From positions 10,005,891 to 10,069,890 of the forward strand of contig OX336349.1 in the NCBI GenBank assembly GCA_946902875.1: DNA of 64,000 nucleotides, given 5' to 3'. Numbering within the stretch: position 1 is the first letter of the stretch; each line of letters opens with the position of its first letter. The notes under the pieces are model-generated. The model was not told the origin of the DNA and made no database searches. It was given only the letters and a program-made list of their open reading frames with translations. The translations under genes were made by a program, and so were the position numbers. This stretch comes from Nematopogon swammerdamellus. Lineage: Eukaryota > Arthropoda > Insecta > Lepidoptera > Adelidae. Below, piece by piece: positions 19,831 to 31,859 of this stretch.

Positions 19831-22444
19831 GCTTCTCCGAATGCTTCAATCAAGGTAGCCAGCGTAGGTGTTTCCAACGACATTCTACTTTCTGGACGGG
19901 CCCTCGTCATACATTTTACCGGTAGAAAGGTGCGATTGCAGTTCTTCTATATATTGCCAATATTTAAAACAGCGTAAGTGCGCGAGCGCCTCATACATCA
20001 CGTTACGTTTCCGCTCTGTGAACGTCGATAGAGTAAGACGGTTAAATGGCAATTTGATACGTATAAAGGAGAGACAACGATTGGAGAGGGTGCCGAATGC
20101 TCACCAATAGCGCGCCTCAATTCGGTGCGTTGTATGCCACTTCCCGATAATTTAATTCGTTGGGTGTTTCTACATAAAACAAGTATGAATAAAGGGATAC
20201 GTACCAATATTTTATTAAAATGTATTTCCAAATGTATGTACGTTCAGGTTCAGTTGAAAAAACCGGACATTTTTCATCAAAGGGCCTTTGATTTTTCAGG
20301 TACACAATGAAAGTTGATTTTATGTACCAAATGTTGCATGACCTTTACTTTTGAAAATGGATGGGAGAGTAATAAATAAAAGAGTTGAATTGATCGAACT
20401 TACTGAAAAATCGAAGAACACAGTAAGATTAGTATTAAAATGTTCTGAAAAAGCAAATGTTTGCGTTATATGAAGAAAAACCGGACGTTTTGGTGTCTGC
20501 TTTTTCATTATTATGAAGACCGGATACAAGCTTCAAAAACCGGACTGTCCGGTCCAAAACCGGACATTTTGCAACCCTGCGCACAGTACATGACTGTCCG
20601 TCCGACACGCTCTCGGCGCCACTACTCATGAGTCTATTCATACAACTTGCACCCCGAAATGCTAATTCAATGTTAACACTCGAATCAACGTCGTGCCATC
20701 GGAGGGGTGGAGCACGGCGAAATGTATAGGCATACTGCGGACACAGAATAGATAATATGTAAATGGGCATGATATTGTATAATACTAGGTATAATTCAGT
20801 ATTTTTAACAGACTGCGTCGATGGACCCACCTCAGGTTGTCTTAATATCATCTTTATTCAGGTACTCAAAATCAAATCAAATGTGATCAAATCAAAATAT
20901 TTTTATTGCTCTTTTAAAAAACTTGCACTTGCAAAAGGTATAGCTTAACGCCGTAGGCGTTCTCCTCCAGCCAACCTTTGGGTTATTTATTATGAATGAA
21001 TGTGGAGTTGCAGAGAATAAATAAGAATGAGAATGTAGTCAGTCCTATGTTAGTCTTAACTCTTAACCGACATATTATTTATCTTTTTGGTTAAAATTAT
21101 TTTTCTCATACAGATAACACAAGTTAAGAGGCAGATGCATTTAAGCAAAAGGCTTGTACCAGCACATTCTGCTGGTTGTGGTGTTGTATTATTTTGTTTT
21201 GTACAATAAATTACACTTCTTAGATATTTCGGCGCTAGCCGTCGTCAGTAAGTAAAATTATAATATATTAATTAATCTTACGTCATCTGTCTGTCTGTCT
21301 TTCTGTGTATCCGAGGACTGTATCTTTTGAACCTTTTGAATAAGTAGCCGGTTGAAATTATCACAGAATATGTGTTATTAATGCGGATATGCCAACAAAT
21401 AATAAAAAAAAAAACAAAAAGTAAAAAATTAAGGGGTCCCCATAAAATTATCATAATAAGTTGGAAGAGCACCATCTACCGAATGCTCATTTAACTAACA
21501 TTTTAACTACAAAAGTACGAACGGTTTGAAGATCATGACGTAGGATACGTCATCTGTCTGTCTGTCTGTAAAAGGCTTGCGTATGTATACGTAATCCTGA
21601 AAAGGTGTTTCTGCTCCTTTAGGTAGAGGTGCATCTTCTCTTCTTTTAAATACAGATGCACCTAATTGCTCTTGTGGATATAAATGTTTGCTCTTTTAGA
21701 TATAGGAAAATATTGAGATCTTTAGATACAGGTGTATCAGCTCTTATGAGAATAGCTAGGTAGGGGACTGAACTAGCAAACACGTGGAGATTATTCCGGT
21801 CGCCAGCCGGTATGAATAATCTCATAAATGCGTTCTGTGACGTCTCCTCCACGATAAAAGGAGTTGGAACGTCCCAGGGCGATCATGATGCGAGTCTGGT
21901 ACGAGAAAGGTAGGACGGTAGTAGAAAGGATCTTCCAAAGACCATAAGGACGTTATTGCTTTGCCCGCGTCGTTCCTCTTACTATCGCTGTGCATACCAC
22001 ATTGTGTAAGTTCGTCAGGCAATTTAATGCCGAAATATTGAGTAATTTGATATTGTTTAGGAACATCTTGAAGGCATATTAGTGATTGTAATGGAACAAT
22101 GAAAACGTTTGGTCGTAAGATGCGTTCTCGAAACTGGATGCCCTTTATGTGTCTGCTATTAAAAGGCGACTGAGTAAAAGTTTAGTATTATTCAGAACTT
22201 ATAATCATAATACATTAATTAATTTTGTGTGTATATTTGAGTGGGTCCCCGGATGGTTTGAAAATACAATTTAACCCGTAGATGGCGTAGTGATAGTCCA
22301 CGCGGACGAAGTCGCGGGCACAGCTAGTATACTTATATGTTTTCCAGTCCTCGTTTCGTGTAGATTGTTACAAACAAATCTGACTGTAGTGTGTGTATGT
22401 ACCTAGATGCAGAAATAATTCAACAGTAAGGAACAGTAACTCGA
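19831..22444. other. Unassigned DNA with repeat scraps
   Basis: 20255-20580 is rich in AAACCGGAC motifs and ends GCAACCCTGC, resembling a DNA-transposon end. 22295-22328 is a widespread repeat piece (CGGACGAAGTCGCGGGCACA). I see no exon with matching splice sites. Confidence 0.4.
21285..21475 (-). repeat. Microsatellite-associated repeat M
   Basis: Minus-strand copy of a family also at 26463, 40651 and 51357. It has a run of GTCT units, then a stretch equivalent to TTTCAACCGGCTACCTATTA and TTCTGTGAAA, and a GGGGTCCCC-like patch. The microsatellite is part of the element. Confidence 0.7.
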
Positions 22445-22600
22445 CAACTCGTTGCGGGTGTGGGATCCCTCCTCCCGCTGCGCCCCCGCACCGCTTCCAC
22501 CGCCCGCCCCGAGACGGAGTGACGGAGGTGCCGCCGCCGCGCCGCCTCCGCCGCCACCACCGCCGCCGTGCTGCCGCCGGAGCTGGCGCAATGCGTGCCA
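22445..22600. repeat. GC-rich CCG block
   Basis: A CpG-dense segment with GCCGCCGCGCCGCCTCCGCC and flanking CCGCCCGCCCCGAGACGG in AT-rich DNA. Six-frame ORFs here are Arg/Ala/Gly or Pro runs and are not supported. It could be a promoter/5' UTR island; no donor site could be tied to it. Confidence 0.4.
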
Positions 22601-24502
22601 AATGATGATTGACGCATGACGCACCCTCGCCGACGCATCATATTAGAATTTAGACAAGCTGCCGCTGCTGTCTGCCGCTATCCGATTATTACTTCTCTCT
22701 AATGAACAAAACACTTTAGGTGACTTTTCGATCCCTGGAGGAAACTCGCGAAATAAAACGTCGTAGTTAGCTTACAATAAAAAAAAATAAAATTTGCGAC
22801 GCGGCGATAAAATATGGATAAAACTCGACCGAATTTAATGACCCTTGGGAGTTTCTTGTTTATAGATTTTAATGAGGATCTTCAGTAATAAATTTTGACA
22901 GAAAAATTTTATGGTCTTCCAGATTTCATAAAAAATAATGAAAGTAGAGAATAAAATTGCCCACGTCGCGACTTATAGATACGAAAAATATTTAAGAAAT
23001 AGGTATATTTTCTTAATGAAGAACCCTTGTACATATTTCAACATCACAAGGTAGACACAGACCGTCATCTTACTAGAGCGTAATACCTAAACATGCCGAA
23101 GATACTCAATTGGAAATTTCCAATATAAAACCAAAAAACAAGGGGTTGAGATCCCTCTTTCTCGCACTCGCTAGTGCTCATAAATAAAACTTTTCTCCTG
23201 CTCCAGGCAAAGCGCAAATATTGTAAGAATTGATTTTTTTTCTCGCTTCGTATCAAATTTTCCAGAAGGCTGGAAATTCTCACCTATTTCTCCCAACAAA
23301 CTCTGTACAAACTTTAGTTATGCATATATTTTGCTTATAGAGGTATTCGTACCACTTGGGAATATGGGTCGACTTCTATGCCCGGTTCTTTGAAAATTTG
23401 ATATTTCAAGAAAGCTGTAAATAGCTGTAATAGGAGCACGCCGCTTTTCTATAACAAAAATATTTTAAAATCCTTAATTTATGTATTTACCACATTTGTC
23501 ATTTATGCCTGATATATTATACAGGTATACACTATACGGGTGTTTCAGGATAGGGTTTCGTAACTTCAGGGTTCGAAAGGCGTCCATATTAAATATTTGA
23601 GATATTAAGTCTATAAAAATTTTCAAGACGAAAAGCTCTGAAACTTTTTCTCAGATTCGATCATTTTATAGTACTTTTTGGTGAAATTCGTTTCATCGAG
23701 CTTTGGTGGACGGAAAAAGGGAACTGGACTAGGTCATTGCAGTCCCTAGACCTAGACAGCACTGTTGCCAAATCTCACTCTCCATCGAGTTTTTATTACA
23801 ATTTTAAATTTTTGTATGAAAAAAAAACACAGAATTTAGATTTGAGTGATAAGGATTTTTTCTTCTAATAATGAGTACTTTCTATTCCTGAAGTTTCTCA
23901 AGCCTATCCTGAAACATCCTGTATATGTAGGTACCAAAATTCAACTTTTTTCGTCTAGCAGATTCGGAGAAAATAAGCTGTGACAGACGGACAGACAGAC
24001 AGAAAGACACGAAAGGTGGTATTAAGGTACGTAACCCTAAAAAAGGTGAGGTGTCTTGCCTGTGTGTGGTGTCACTTTTGAAAAACCCAGGTTCGGGAAA
24101 ACACACTCGCCGGAAGACACCCTAGCGGTTCCACACCCTAGCGGTGATACAAATAAACGATTTAGAGAACCGATGGGTTCTCAAAAGCCCAATGTCAACA
24201 ACAAAGGGTGCCTAGTATCTCTGCGACGTGTCATTCGGAGATAATTAAGACGGGTGGCAGGGAATAAGGCATGCCAGTTCCACAGAGCAGCGACCATGAT
24301 AGTACCTGTAAAACGAGAGTAAGCGAACCCACAAATAATCTGTGATCCACAACTTGGTGTACAACTTTTGAGTGTCTAAATAAATAAATCAATAAATAAT
24401 ATCATTGCTTCATAAAATTTTGACCTTGTATCTGTTGTTGTTTAGTTACACTTATTCTAAGCCACTAGATGCGCCATAAAAAATACACACCGTATATACA
24501 CA
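22601..24502. other. No gene seen
   Basis: AT-rich. Contains a short GACAGACAGACAGA microsatellite at 23986-24004 in a degenerate repeat. No exon with plausible splice sites was found. Confidence 0.4.
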
Positions 24503-24828
24503 CATAGATACATACATTCACGCTGTACAATCGGGGTAAGCAGAGTAGTCAGTGTTGTGCTGCTAGTACTCTTGTAACTTACAGCACTAAACCGTCCTCT
24601 GCATTTAGCAAAGTATTAAGACAACTATCAAGCAGCTAGTAGGGCACGAAGATCCACCTTCTACATGACTAGATGGAAGAACCGTGCCAAGGTGAGAAGT
24701 GGCTATCCTGTCGCCATTAAGCACGAAATCTTGTCCTTATCCCTTACTGCCTTAGTCGCTTTTTTCGCCATGAACAGGGAGAGATGCAGTGGGGCTATTC
24801 ATTTTAAGTACCGACCCCGCACGGTACA
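24503..24828 (-). repeat. Repeat Z, full length
   Basis: Full-length minus copy, from the ACAT tail (24503) through CAATCGGGGTAAGCAG to GTACCGACCCCGCACGGTAC (about 24808-24827). With the copy starting at 24945 it makes a head-to-head arrangement. Confidence 0.75.
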
Positions 24829-24944
24829 CATTGTAAAAATACACAACGCATAGTTTTAAAATTTCACGGGAGCGGATCCTCGGGAAAAAAATATTCTTAT
24901 TATATATCCTTTCATATATCTTTATATTATATATCTTATCATTT

Positions 24945-25417
24945 GTACCGTGTGGGGTCGGTACTTAAAAAGAATAGCCCCACTGCATCTCTCCCCGTCG
25001 CATGTCGTAAAAGTCGACTAAGGGATAAGAAAATTCGTCAGCCTCGGTAGCTCAGTTGCGCGGTTGGTTAGTCAACTGTTATTAAGCAACGCTGAGCGCG
25101 GTCAGTGATTGGATGGGTGACCGCTCGACCGTTGGAGGCTGACCGTGGTTCGGATTCCACGTTAAACTGTAGGTCCCTTCCCTTCTTACCTTACTAGGTG
25201 GTAGGGTTTATCCTGGCCGGGTTGGTACCACCGCACTGAACGAAACGTCGGTCGAAACGGCTATGTAAATAGTTCGTGTTTTCCGTCCAGTTTAGTGTAG
25301 CCGACATGAAATGAAGGGAAGCACTGACATGGCACCTAGTTCACCCTGTGTTATGGGCTGACATCACGGATGTTGTAGGTGATGTAGCCAACCGTGTCAG
25401 GTTCCATAAAAAAAAAT
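24945..25417 (+). mobile_element. Repeat Z head joined to a complete 5S/tRNA-headed SINE
   Basis: 24945-25035 is the first ~90 bp of repeat Z (GTACCGTGTGGGGTCGGTAC). At 25037 the SINE begins: GTCAGCCTCGGTAGCTCAGT (tRNA A-box-like), then TTAAGCAACGCTGAGCGCGG and TTGGATGGGTGACCGCT (5S rRNA internal control region), then GGTTCGGATTCC (tRNA B-box-like), body, and an A-run from about 25407. The best copy for describing the family. Confidence 0.88.
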
Positions 25418-27117
25418 AATAAATATGGAACTCATATATGCCACTGTAGACGGAAACATTTTTACCACGATCGCCGTAGGTACATGTATATATTTTTATT
25501 TACCCGACTACAGAACAACAAGAAAGTATTGTTTTGCACCATTTCGGTTGGCACGGTGGTGTTCGCCGCCGACACCTATCAATATCTTGACTTATCTCAT
25601 TTCCGAATACACTTCCACCCTGCTGCTCTAGTGATGCCCTCCCTTGGCGAAGACCTTTACATTTCGACAGTACGCTGACAGCTGTCAAATTCAAAAGTAC
25701 ATGTTATCTGTGTCTTCATATTAAACTTAGGTTATTTCTATGTTTAAACTTAGCCCTTACCTGTCACTCGTAACTTGTCTTGATGAACAATTAGAAATTT
25801 TGTCCATCGCAATAACATGACTGGAGGGAGATGTGTCGTATATACATAAGCGACAGTGACAGCTATTCAAGCGGAAACCACGATCGTCTGCCGATATGCT
25901 CTTGCTTACTTTAAAGGGAAGAACGTACCTATTGGGGACTCGTGAAATAGTACCAACACTAGTAACCGAGGAATTGGCTTCTCTCACCCCTGCTGCCCCT
26001 ACTCATATACGCCACAATCGCTGGACACATTGAAACATTCATAGTCGTAGACAATTGTAGAGCAATATCTTCTCAGAACCCATAGTCTTTCATAATCGTT
26101 TCTTGTGTCGTACGGCGAAAATATGGAATGGTCATCCGGCTATGGGTGAGTGCTGAGTGTATACCTCCTATGACCTGATGATCTTTAAAAGGTGTGTCAA
26201 TAAAAATCTGTCAATTGCGAGGTTTACTCGCGCACGGAGGTTTCCGTATCTATCCGCTATCAATAATATCCGCCTATCCGCTCAGGTGAGTTCGAATTTT
26301 AATTTCGAAGATATGTAGGACGGTGCCTCAATGAGGTCGATAGAAATTTACGGTAGGAAAATGACAGCACCTCAATGAGGTCGTTGGAAATTTAGCGGCT
26401 ACAATAATGCAATGTATAAAAGCTTGTGGCGCCACCTATTATTCAATAGTGTGACTAATCGATTTTATTTTACGTTTCTTGTATGGGGTCCCCCTTAATT
26501 TTTAACTTTTTCTTATTTTTCTTATTTGTTGTTTCATCCGCCATAGTAACGCATATTCTGTGAAAGTTTCAACCGGCTACCTATTACGGTTGAAGAGCTA
26601 CAGCGTTCGGACGGACGGACGGACGGACGGACAGACAGACGACGGAGGCTTAGTAATAGGCTTCCGTACGGGATACGGAAACCTAAAAACGACGGTGACC
26701 TTTTTCTCCGCCTTGACACTGGCATTGCACCTCACTGAGCTTGGTTTCGCGAGGAGTGCTGTTATTGGTCGTGTCTGTATGTGTGACTGTGTGAAATGGA
26801 AGAACTCTTGGTCACAGCCGCCTTGCCAGTTTGTAAGTCTGTACCATTAAGTAAGTCTGTCCATCTGTCAAGATCTTTTTTCTCAGGAACGGGTAGAGAT
26901 ATCAAGTTGAAATTAAGATAAAAAAATACTAAGGTCTACGTTTCCTTGGCGGTGTAAGTTTTCTAAGTCAAGGCAATCGAAAGATACGGCCATTCATGTC
27001 ACTAATTTTGATACTCGCAAACTCAGTCATCAAAACCTAAAGGGTACTTCCCATTAACCTAGAATCATGAAATTTGGCAAGTGGCAAGGTCTCACAGCAC
27101 AAGTATAGGACAGTTTT
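25418..27117. other. Unassigned DNA holding one repeat M copy
   Basis: Includes repeat M at 26463-26695 and a partial duplication at 26326-26394 (CCTCAATGAGGTCG twice, each followed by a GAAATTTA). The ORF at 25394-25678 lacks family motifs or splice support. Confidence 0.4.
26463..26695 (+). repeat. Microsatellite-associated repeat M
   Basis: Starts near TTTATTTTACGTTTCTTGTA, passes CATATTCTGTGAAAGTTTCA, a GACG/GACA microsatellite (26609-26641), and ends with GGCTTCCGTACGGGATACGG. Confidence 0.75.
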
Positions 27118-27229
27118 TTATTTTTTTATGGAAACTGACACGGTTGGCTACATCACCTACAACATCCGTGATGTCAGTCCATAACACCCGGGTGAACTTG
27201 ATGCCACGTCAGTGCTTCCCTTCGGTCGT
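27118..27229 (-). mobile_element. SINE 3' fragment
   Basis: Complement of the SINE tail: T-run, ATGGAAACTGACACGGTTGG, to AGTGCTTCCCTTCGGTCGTA. It lies ~100 bp outside the large inverted repeat. Confidence 0.8.
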
Positions 27230-27335
27230 AGTTATTTGTAGTTTACCTATCACATAAAAATATTTTTTGCTATTATTTTGTTCTTGATCTAACGTGGAAA
27301 CGGTAATACATCGAGCGACAAACTTGGTGTGATTA

Positions 27336-29469
27336 TTAACCGACTTCCAAAAAAGGAGGAGGTTCTCAATTCGTCTGTATGTTTTTTTTTTTTTTATTAT
27401 TTTTTTTTTTTTGTATGTTTGTAACACGATTTCACCGTCAATTGAGGGCCGATTTAGAAAATTCTTTTTTTGTTAGTTAGGTCATACTTCCGAGGTGGTC
27501 CCATTTCAATTTTATCGAAATTGGTTCAGTGGTTTTCGAAAAATCAGCATAATACTATGGTGTGTGGTTACCTTCAGCAAAACTTGTGATGTGGTCGTTT
27601 TCGGCAATTTTCACTTTGATAAATTAGTATGGTGTGTGGTAACCTTCAGCAAAACATTTGTGATGTGGACTTATTCAGCAATTTGCAGTCTGACACATAT
27701 GGCGAATAATTCTGTACCACTTCAATCGATTTCGATTATTCGATTTCGATTATTCTTTTTTATGTAATATTACTAAAAAGAATGAAATAAAAACTGTTTT
27801 AAAAAATATTAAACCGATTTCCAAAAAACAAAAAAACAAAAAACTAAAAAGTATTAAATACCTAATATTTTGAAATTTTCTCTGTCCTGTTGAAATACAT
27901 GAATCGATATACTAGTGATACATATTCGGACCCTTGTTTCATGAATATTCTAAATTTGAAATTTTTTATCTTTTCCGACCGGCGCTTAATTTATTATGGT
28001 ACCTGGCCGGTACCTACTGTACCGAGTACCATCGAGCTGGTTTGATGATGGAGACAGAAGGTGGCCATAGGAACTCCTAAACTACACATGATAAACCCAT
28101 CGTGTTTGGGCTCGTTGCATTTGTCTTCACGAGAAATTTACTTTAGACCTAAGAGATTCTCAATTCGACGGTATGTTTTCTTTTTTTGGATGTTTGTTAC
28201 GCGATTACTCCGTCAATTGTGGGCCGATTTTGAAAATTCTTTTTTTTTTTATTTGAAAGGGGATAACCCTGAGGTTTTTGAAGTGACAACTTCTTTAGCG
28301 GCTCTTGGCACTTTTTTAGGTGGGTAAAAATGTATAACTCGCGACATCGCGTCAGTGTCATTTTTAAAATGAAACCTTAAGTCATTGCGTTAAGGGTTAA
28401 GTTAGAGTGGCACGGGATCTGCCGGCACTCCCGGAGTGCAACTGTTAAGTAGGGTTCCGTAACACGTTTATGTCTGTCCATTCTACTAAGTTCTGCAAAA
28501 TGAATGTAGGGTTCCGTAACATATGCATGTCTATCCGTTCTACTAAATTTTACAATTTTCAACCAAGGTCCTCCGACGGTTATTTTATAATAAAAGTAGG
28601 CTTCCGTAACACGTTTATGTCTGTCCATTCTACTAAGTTCTGCAACATCACCTACAACGTCCGTGATGTCAGCCCATAACACCAGTGCCATGTCAGTGCT
28701 TCCCCCTTTGATCGTGCTGACTACACTGAACTGGTCGGAAAACACAAACTATTTACATAACCGTTTCGACCGACGTTTAATTCAGTGCGGTGGTACCAAC
28801 CCGGGAAGGTTAAACCCTACCACCAAGTAAGATTACGAGGGAAGGGACTTACAGTTTTACGAGGAATCCGAACCTTGGTCAGCCTCCAACGGTCAGCGGT
28901 ACCCATCTAAGTACTGACCGCACCCAGCGTTGCTTAAAATTCATTAGCGACAGTTGACTGTCTGCACCACTGAGCTATCGAAGCTGACGTGGTCCTATAT
29001 TAATTGGGTCAAGATCGGATTGGAAAGCGAGGCGGAATCGCGAGGCCGAAGGCCGAGCGATTCCGCCGAGTACATTAATAGCAAAAAATTACTAAAAAAA
29101 ACTGTGAAATAAAAAAAAAGTTTTAAAAAACATAAAACCGACTTCCTAAAAAAAGTAAAACTAAAAAACTATTTAAAATAAAAATATAAAAACCGCCTTC
29201 AAAAATATATGAAATAAAAACCTAAAAAAAAAACGAACCCTAGAGTTGAAGGCGGTGCTAAAGCAAGCAAAAATGATGCATGAAAGAAAACATGAGTGGA
29301 TGATAATATCCTTTGTGATTTGTGTAGCCTTTTTAGCACCGCCTTCAACTCTAGGGTTCGTTTTTTTTTTAGGTTTTTATTTCATATATTTTTGAAGGCG
29401 GTTTTTATATTTTTATTTTAAATAGTTTTTTAGTTTTACTTTTTTTAGGAAGTCGGTTTTATGTTTTTT
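27336..29469 (+). repeat. Left arm of the large inverted duplication
   Basis: Starts TTAACCGACTTCCAAAAAAG and ends AAGTCGGTTTTATGTTTTTT. It is the reverse complement of 36677-38802 over essentially its whole length. ORFs of 90 and 122 codons are identical in both arms, and an 88-codon ORF differs at one residue. The inner end is a ~350-bp hairpin (about 29129-29467) with the arm motif CCCTAGAGTTGAAGGCGGTG. The arm also holds a SINE and three GGTTCCGTAAC-type units. No transposase was recognised. Confidence 0.92.
28643..28988 (-). mobile_element. SINE inside the left arm
   Basis: A 5S/tRNA-headed SINE whose 3' tail is missing; at its 3' end it meets the complement of TGCAGAACTTAGTAGAATGG. The same truncated SINE is in the right arm, so it pre-dates the duplication. 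Confidence 0.85.
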
Positions 29470-29527
29470 TATAGTGACAACTCTAAAGTAAAACAACAAA
29501 TAGTAAAACCCGACCAATTACATAGTG

Positions 29528-29578
29528 GCACGGAACCCTCGGTGCATGAGTCCGACTCGCACTTGGCCGGTTTTTTTT
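29528..29578 (-). repeat. Short dispersed repeat end
   Basis: CACGGAACCCTCGGTGCATG then CGCACTTGGCCGG. Its complement begins the repeat at 40651, and a diverged copy ends the repeat at 33852-34530. Confidence 0.6.
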
Positions 29579-29884
29579 GTTTTTATTTTTGTCTCCACAG
29601 TACTGTTACGGACTATCACGCTTCTGCTATCAATGCAGTGCGTCATTTCTAAACCAACACTTTTCTTCCCCAAAGCTTTTCTTCCCCTCTGGCAATATGT
29701 TATATCACAGATATTTTAGATAACAATTATTAATATTCATATATTTCCTTTTTTCAGGTACGTACCTTGAGACCGTGATTCAGCGAAGGAACCGAAAGTG
29801 AAGATAATGTAGGTAGGTATTTATAAATATTAATTTTTTAGACGATCCTGGTCCTATGCGATACCGAACAGGATCATTATTTGG

Positions 29885-30215
29885 ACCAGTCAGTCAGTCA
29901 GCGTGTAAGCGTCTACTGCTAGACATACGCCTCTCCAATTTTTCTCTAGTCCTCTCGACCGTCAACGGTACGGACCACTGCTTTCCGCCGACGTACTTGA
30001 TGTCGTCGTCCCGGCTGACGGGTGGTCTTCCCACACTCTGTATCTTGTGCACGGCCGCCAGTGCAGGACACGGTTACTACAACGGTAATCATCTCTTTGG
30101 TTGACGTGCCCAGTCTAGTGTCACTTGAGCTTAGCCACGCGGTGTCAAATATCGACTACATTGGTGTGTCAGCGGATTGCCTCGTTACGCACCATATCAT
30201 GTAACGATATTCCCA
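29885..30215 (-). mobile_element. RTE-type LINE 3' end, second copy
   Basis: Same C-terminal and 3' region as 10086-10735, beginning at the CAGT microsatellite with GCGTGTAAGCGTCTACTGCT. It includes the complement of the GRPP-type region (GGTGGTCTTCCCACACTC). Shorter and more frameshifted. Confidence 0.75.
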
Positions 30216-30955
30216 GCATTGGTAACTAACGTGGTAAAATCGTGATGTGGTTAATGTTATTTTAGTAACACGGCAGGTGCTAAGTACAATTTTAGTGAAA
30301 ATATTCTGGAAAATTGTGGCGTTCTTTTTTTTCACTCACATCAATTGTGTTTTACCGTTAGTATTCAGATAATTTTTATAGACAAAGTGAAACATTGCTA
30401 TAAATATATCCTAAAAGCTGCCGTACAGTCGAATGCAGTAAATCATACAATAATAAAATAATTTAAGTTCTTAAAATTTTGAAAGTTTGTAATTGCGTCT
30501 CGACAGTCTAATCGCGTGGGCGGGCAGTCTGTGGGCGGGCGGAATTTAGAGTAGCCTCTTGTTATTCAATGTTTTAGTGTAATATATTTACTCACCTACT
30601 TCGAGTGAAGATACCAAACTACAAGTTAGTTACCTTAAAAATAAAAAGTTAATCCTTCGTTAGTAGTCAAATAGTGTTTGACCCCTTTATCTAAGCTATG
30701 ATTTAATGGAGAGTTTCTTATTATTTTAAAACTTTTTAACAAACCTATCAGATATTCCATCTAAATACACGAATTTTATCAAGAATTATATTTACCAAAT
30801 TCAGTCAAATATTTTTTTTTTTTATTGGTGCGGCAGTGTGTGTACACATAAACACATTTATTTTTAAATCATACTGAGCTAAAAATACATCTGAAAGTTA
30901 ACAGCTAATATAATTCTATTATTATGTTCGTTTAGGCTTTTACCGCTGTTACACA
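30216..30955. other. No gene seen
   Basis: AT-rich DNA with one GGGCGGGC-containing patch at 30517-30542; nothing assigned. Confidence 0.4.
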
Positions 30956-31290
30956 TTTTTTTTTTATGGAAACTGACACGGTAGGCTACATCACCTACAA
31001 CATCCGTGATGGCAGCCCATAACACCGAGTGAACTAGGTGCCATGTCAGTGCTTCCCTTCATTTCTGAACTGAACTGGACGGAAAACACGAACTATTTAC
31101 ATAATAGTTTCGATCGATGTTTCACTCAGTGTGGTACCAACCCGGCCAGGATAAACCCTACCACCTAGTAAGGTAAGACAGGAAGGGACCTACAGTTTAA
31201 CGTGAAATCCGAATCACGGTCAGCCTCCAACGGTCGAGCTGTCACCCATCCAAGTACTGATCGCTCCCAGGTGTGCTTAACAACAGTCGA
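30956..31290 (-). mobile_element. SINE, 5' end lost
   Basis: T-run (30956-30965), then the full body complement and the 5S segment (CACCCATCCAAGTACTGATC). The sequence diverges past CAACAGTCGA. Confidence 0.82.
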
Positions 31291-31532
31291 GATTATGGTC
31301 GAGGCTCTTCGCTATCAGCGCATGCGCAGACACGACTATTGGCACAACGATCGTTGAATCCACGGGCCACATCACATGACGGTAACCTCGTGAGATAGGT
31401 TATTATTATTATACTAATGACGTTACTGTTATCATATCACTTATATCCTTTCATTTTATTACGACTTAACATTCTACCGATCGAGCGGTTAATGGATGGT
31501 TAAATGGTTAAATATTACATAATTCGTACTTC

Positions 31533-31859
31533 GTACCGTGTGGGGCCGGTACTTTAAAAGAATAGCCCCACTGCATCTCTCCCCGTGTATGTCGTAAAAG
31601 GCGACTAAGGGATATGACTCCCTTCTTATATTACTAGGTGGTAGGGTTCAACCCGCCCGGGTTGGTACCACCGCACTGAATGAAAGGTCGGTCGAAACGG
31701 CTATGTAAATAGTTTGTGTTTTCCGTTCAGTTCAGTGTAGCCGGCACGACCAAAGGGAAGCAAGCACTGACGTGGCACCAGTTCACCCGGTGTTATGGGC
31801 TGACATCACGGATGTTGTAGGTGATGTAGCCAACCGTGTCAGTTTCCATAAAAAAAAAA
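31533..31859 (+). mobile_element. Chimeric SINE: repeat Z head fused to SINE body
   Basis: 31533-31617 is the repeat Z head (GTACCGTGTGGGGCCGGTAC to GACTAAGGGATA). It continues directly as TGACTCCCTTCTTATATTAC and the SINE body AGGTGGTAGGGTTCAACCCG, ending in an A-run at about 31850. The 5S/tRNA head is replaced. The same junction occurs at 33512-33840. Confidence 0.85.

Noticed and set aside
22368..22641. Several Arg/Gly/Ala-rich ORFs
   Set aside because: Artefacts of a CCG-rich block open in many frames on both strands.
25080..25125. 5S rRNA gene
   Set aside because: Only the internal control region is present, within a SINE; both ends of 5S are missing.
28061..28327. 88-codon ORF found at three loci
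   Set aside because: Part of a dispersed non-coding repeat; the third copy differs and is truncated, with Phe/Lys runs from poly-T/A tracts.
28377..28745. 122-codon ORF conserved in two copies (also 37400-37768)
   Set aside because: Identity follows from the inverted duplication, not selection. It reads across a SINE and microsatellite-like units.
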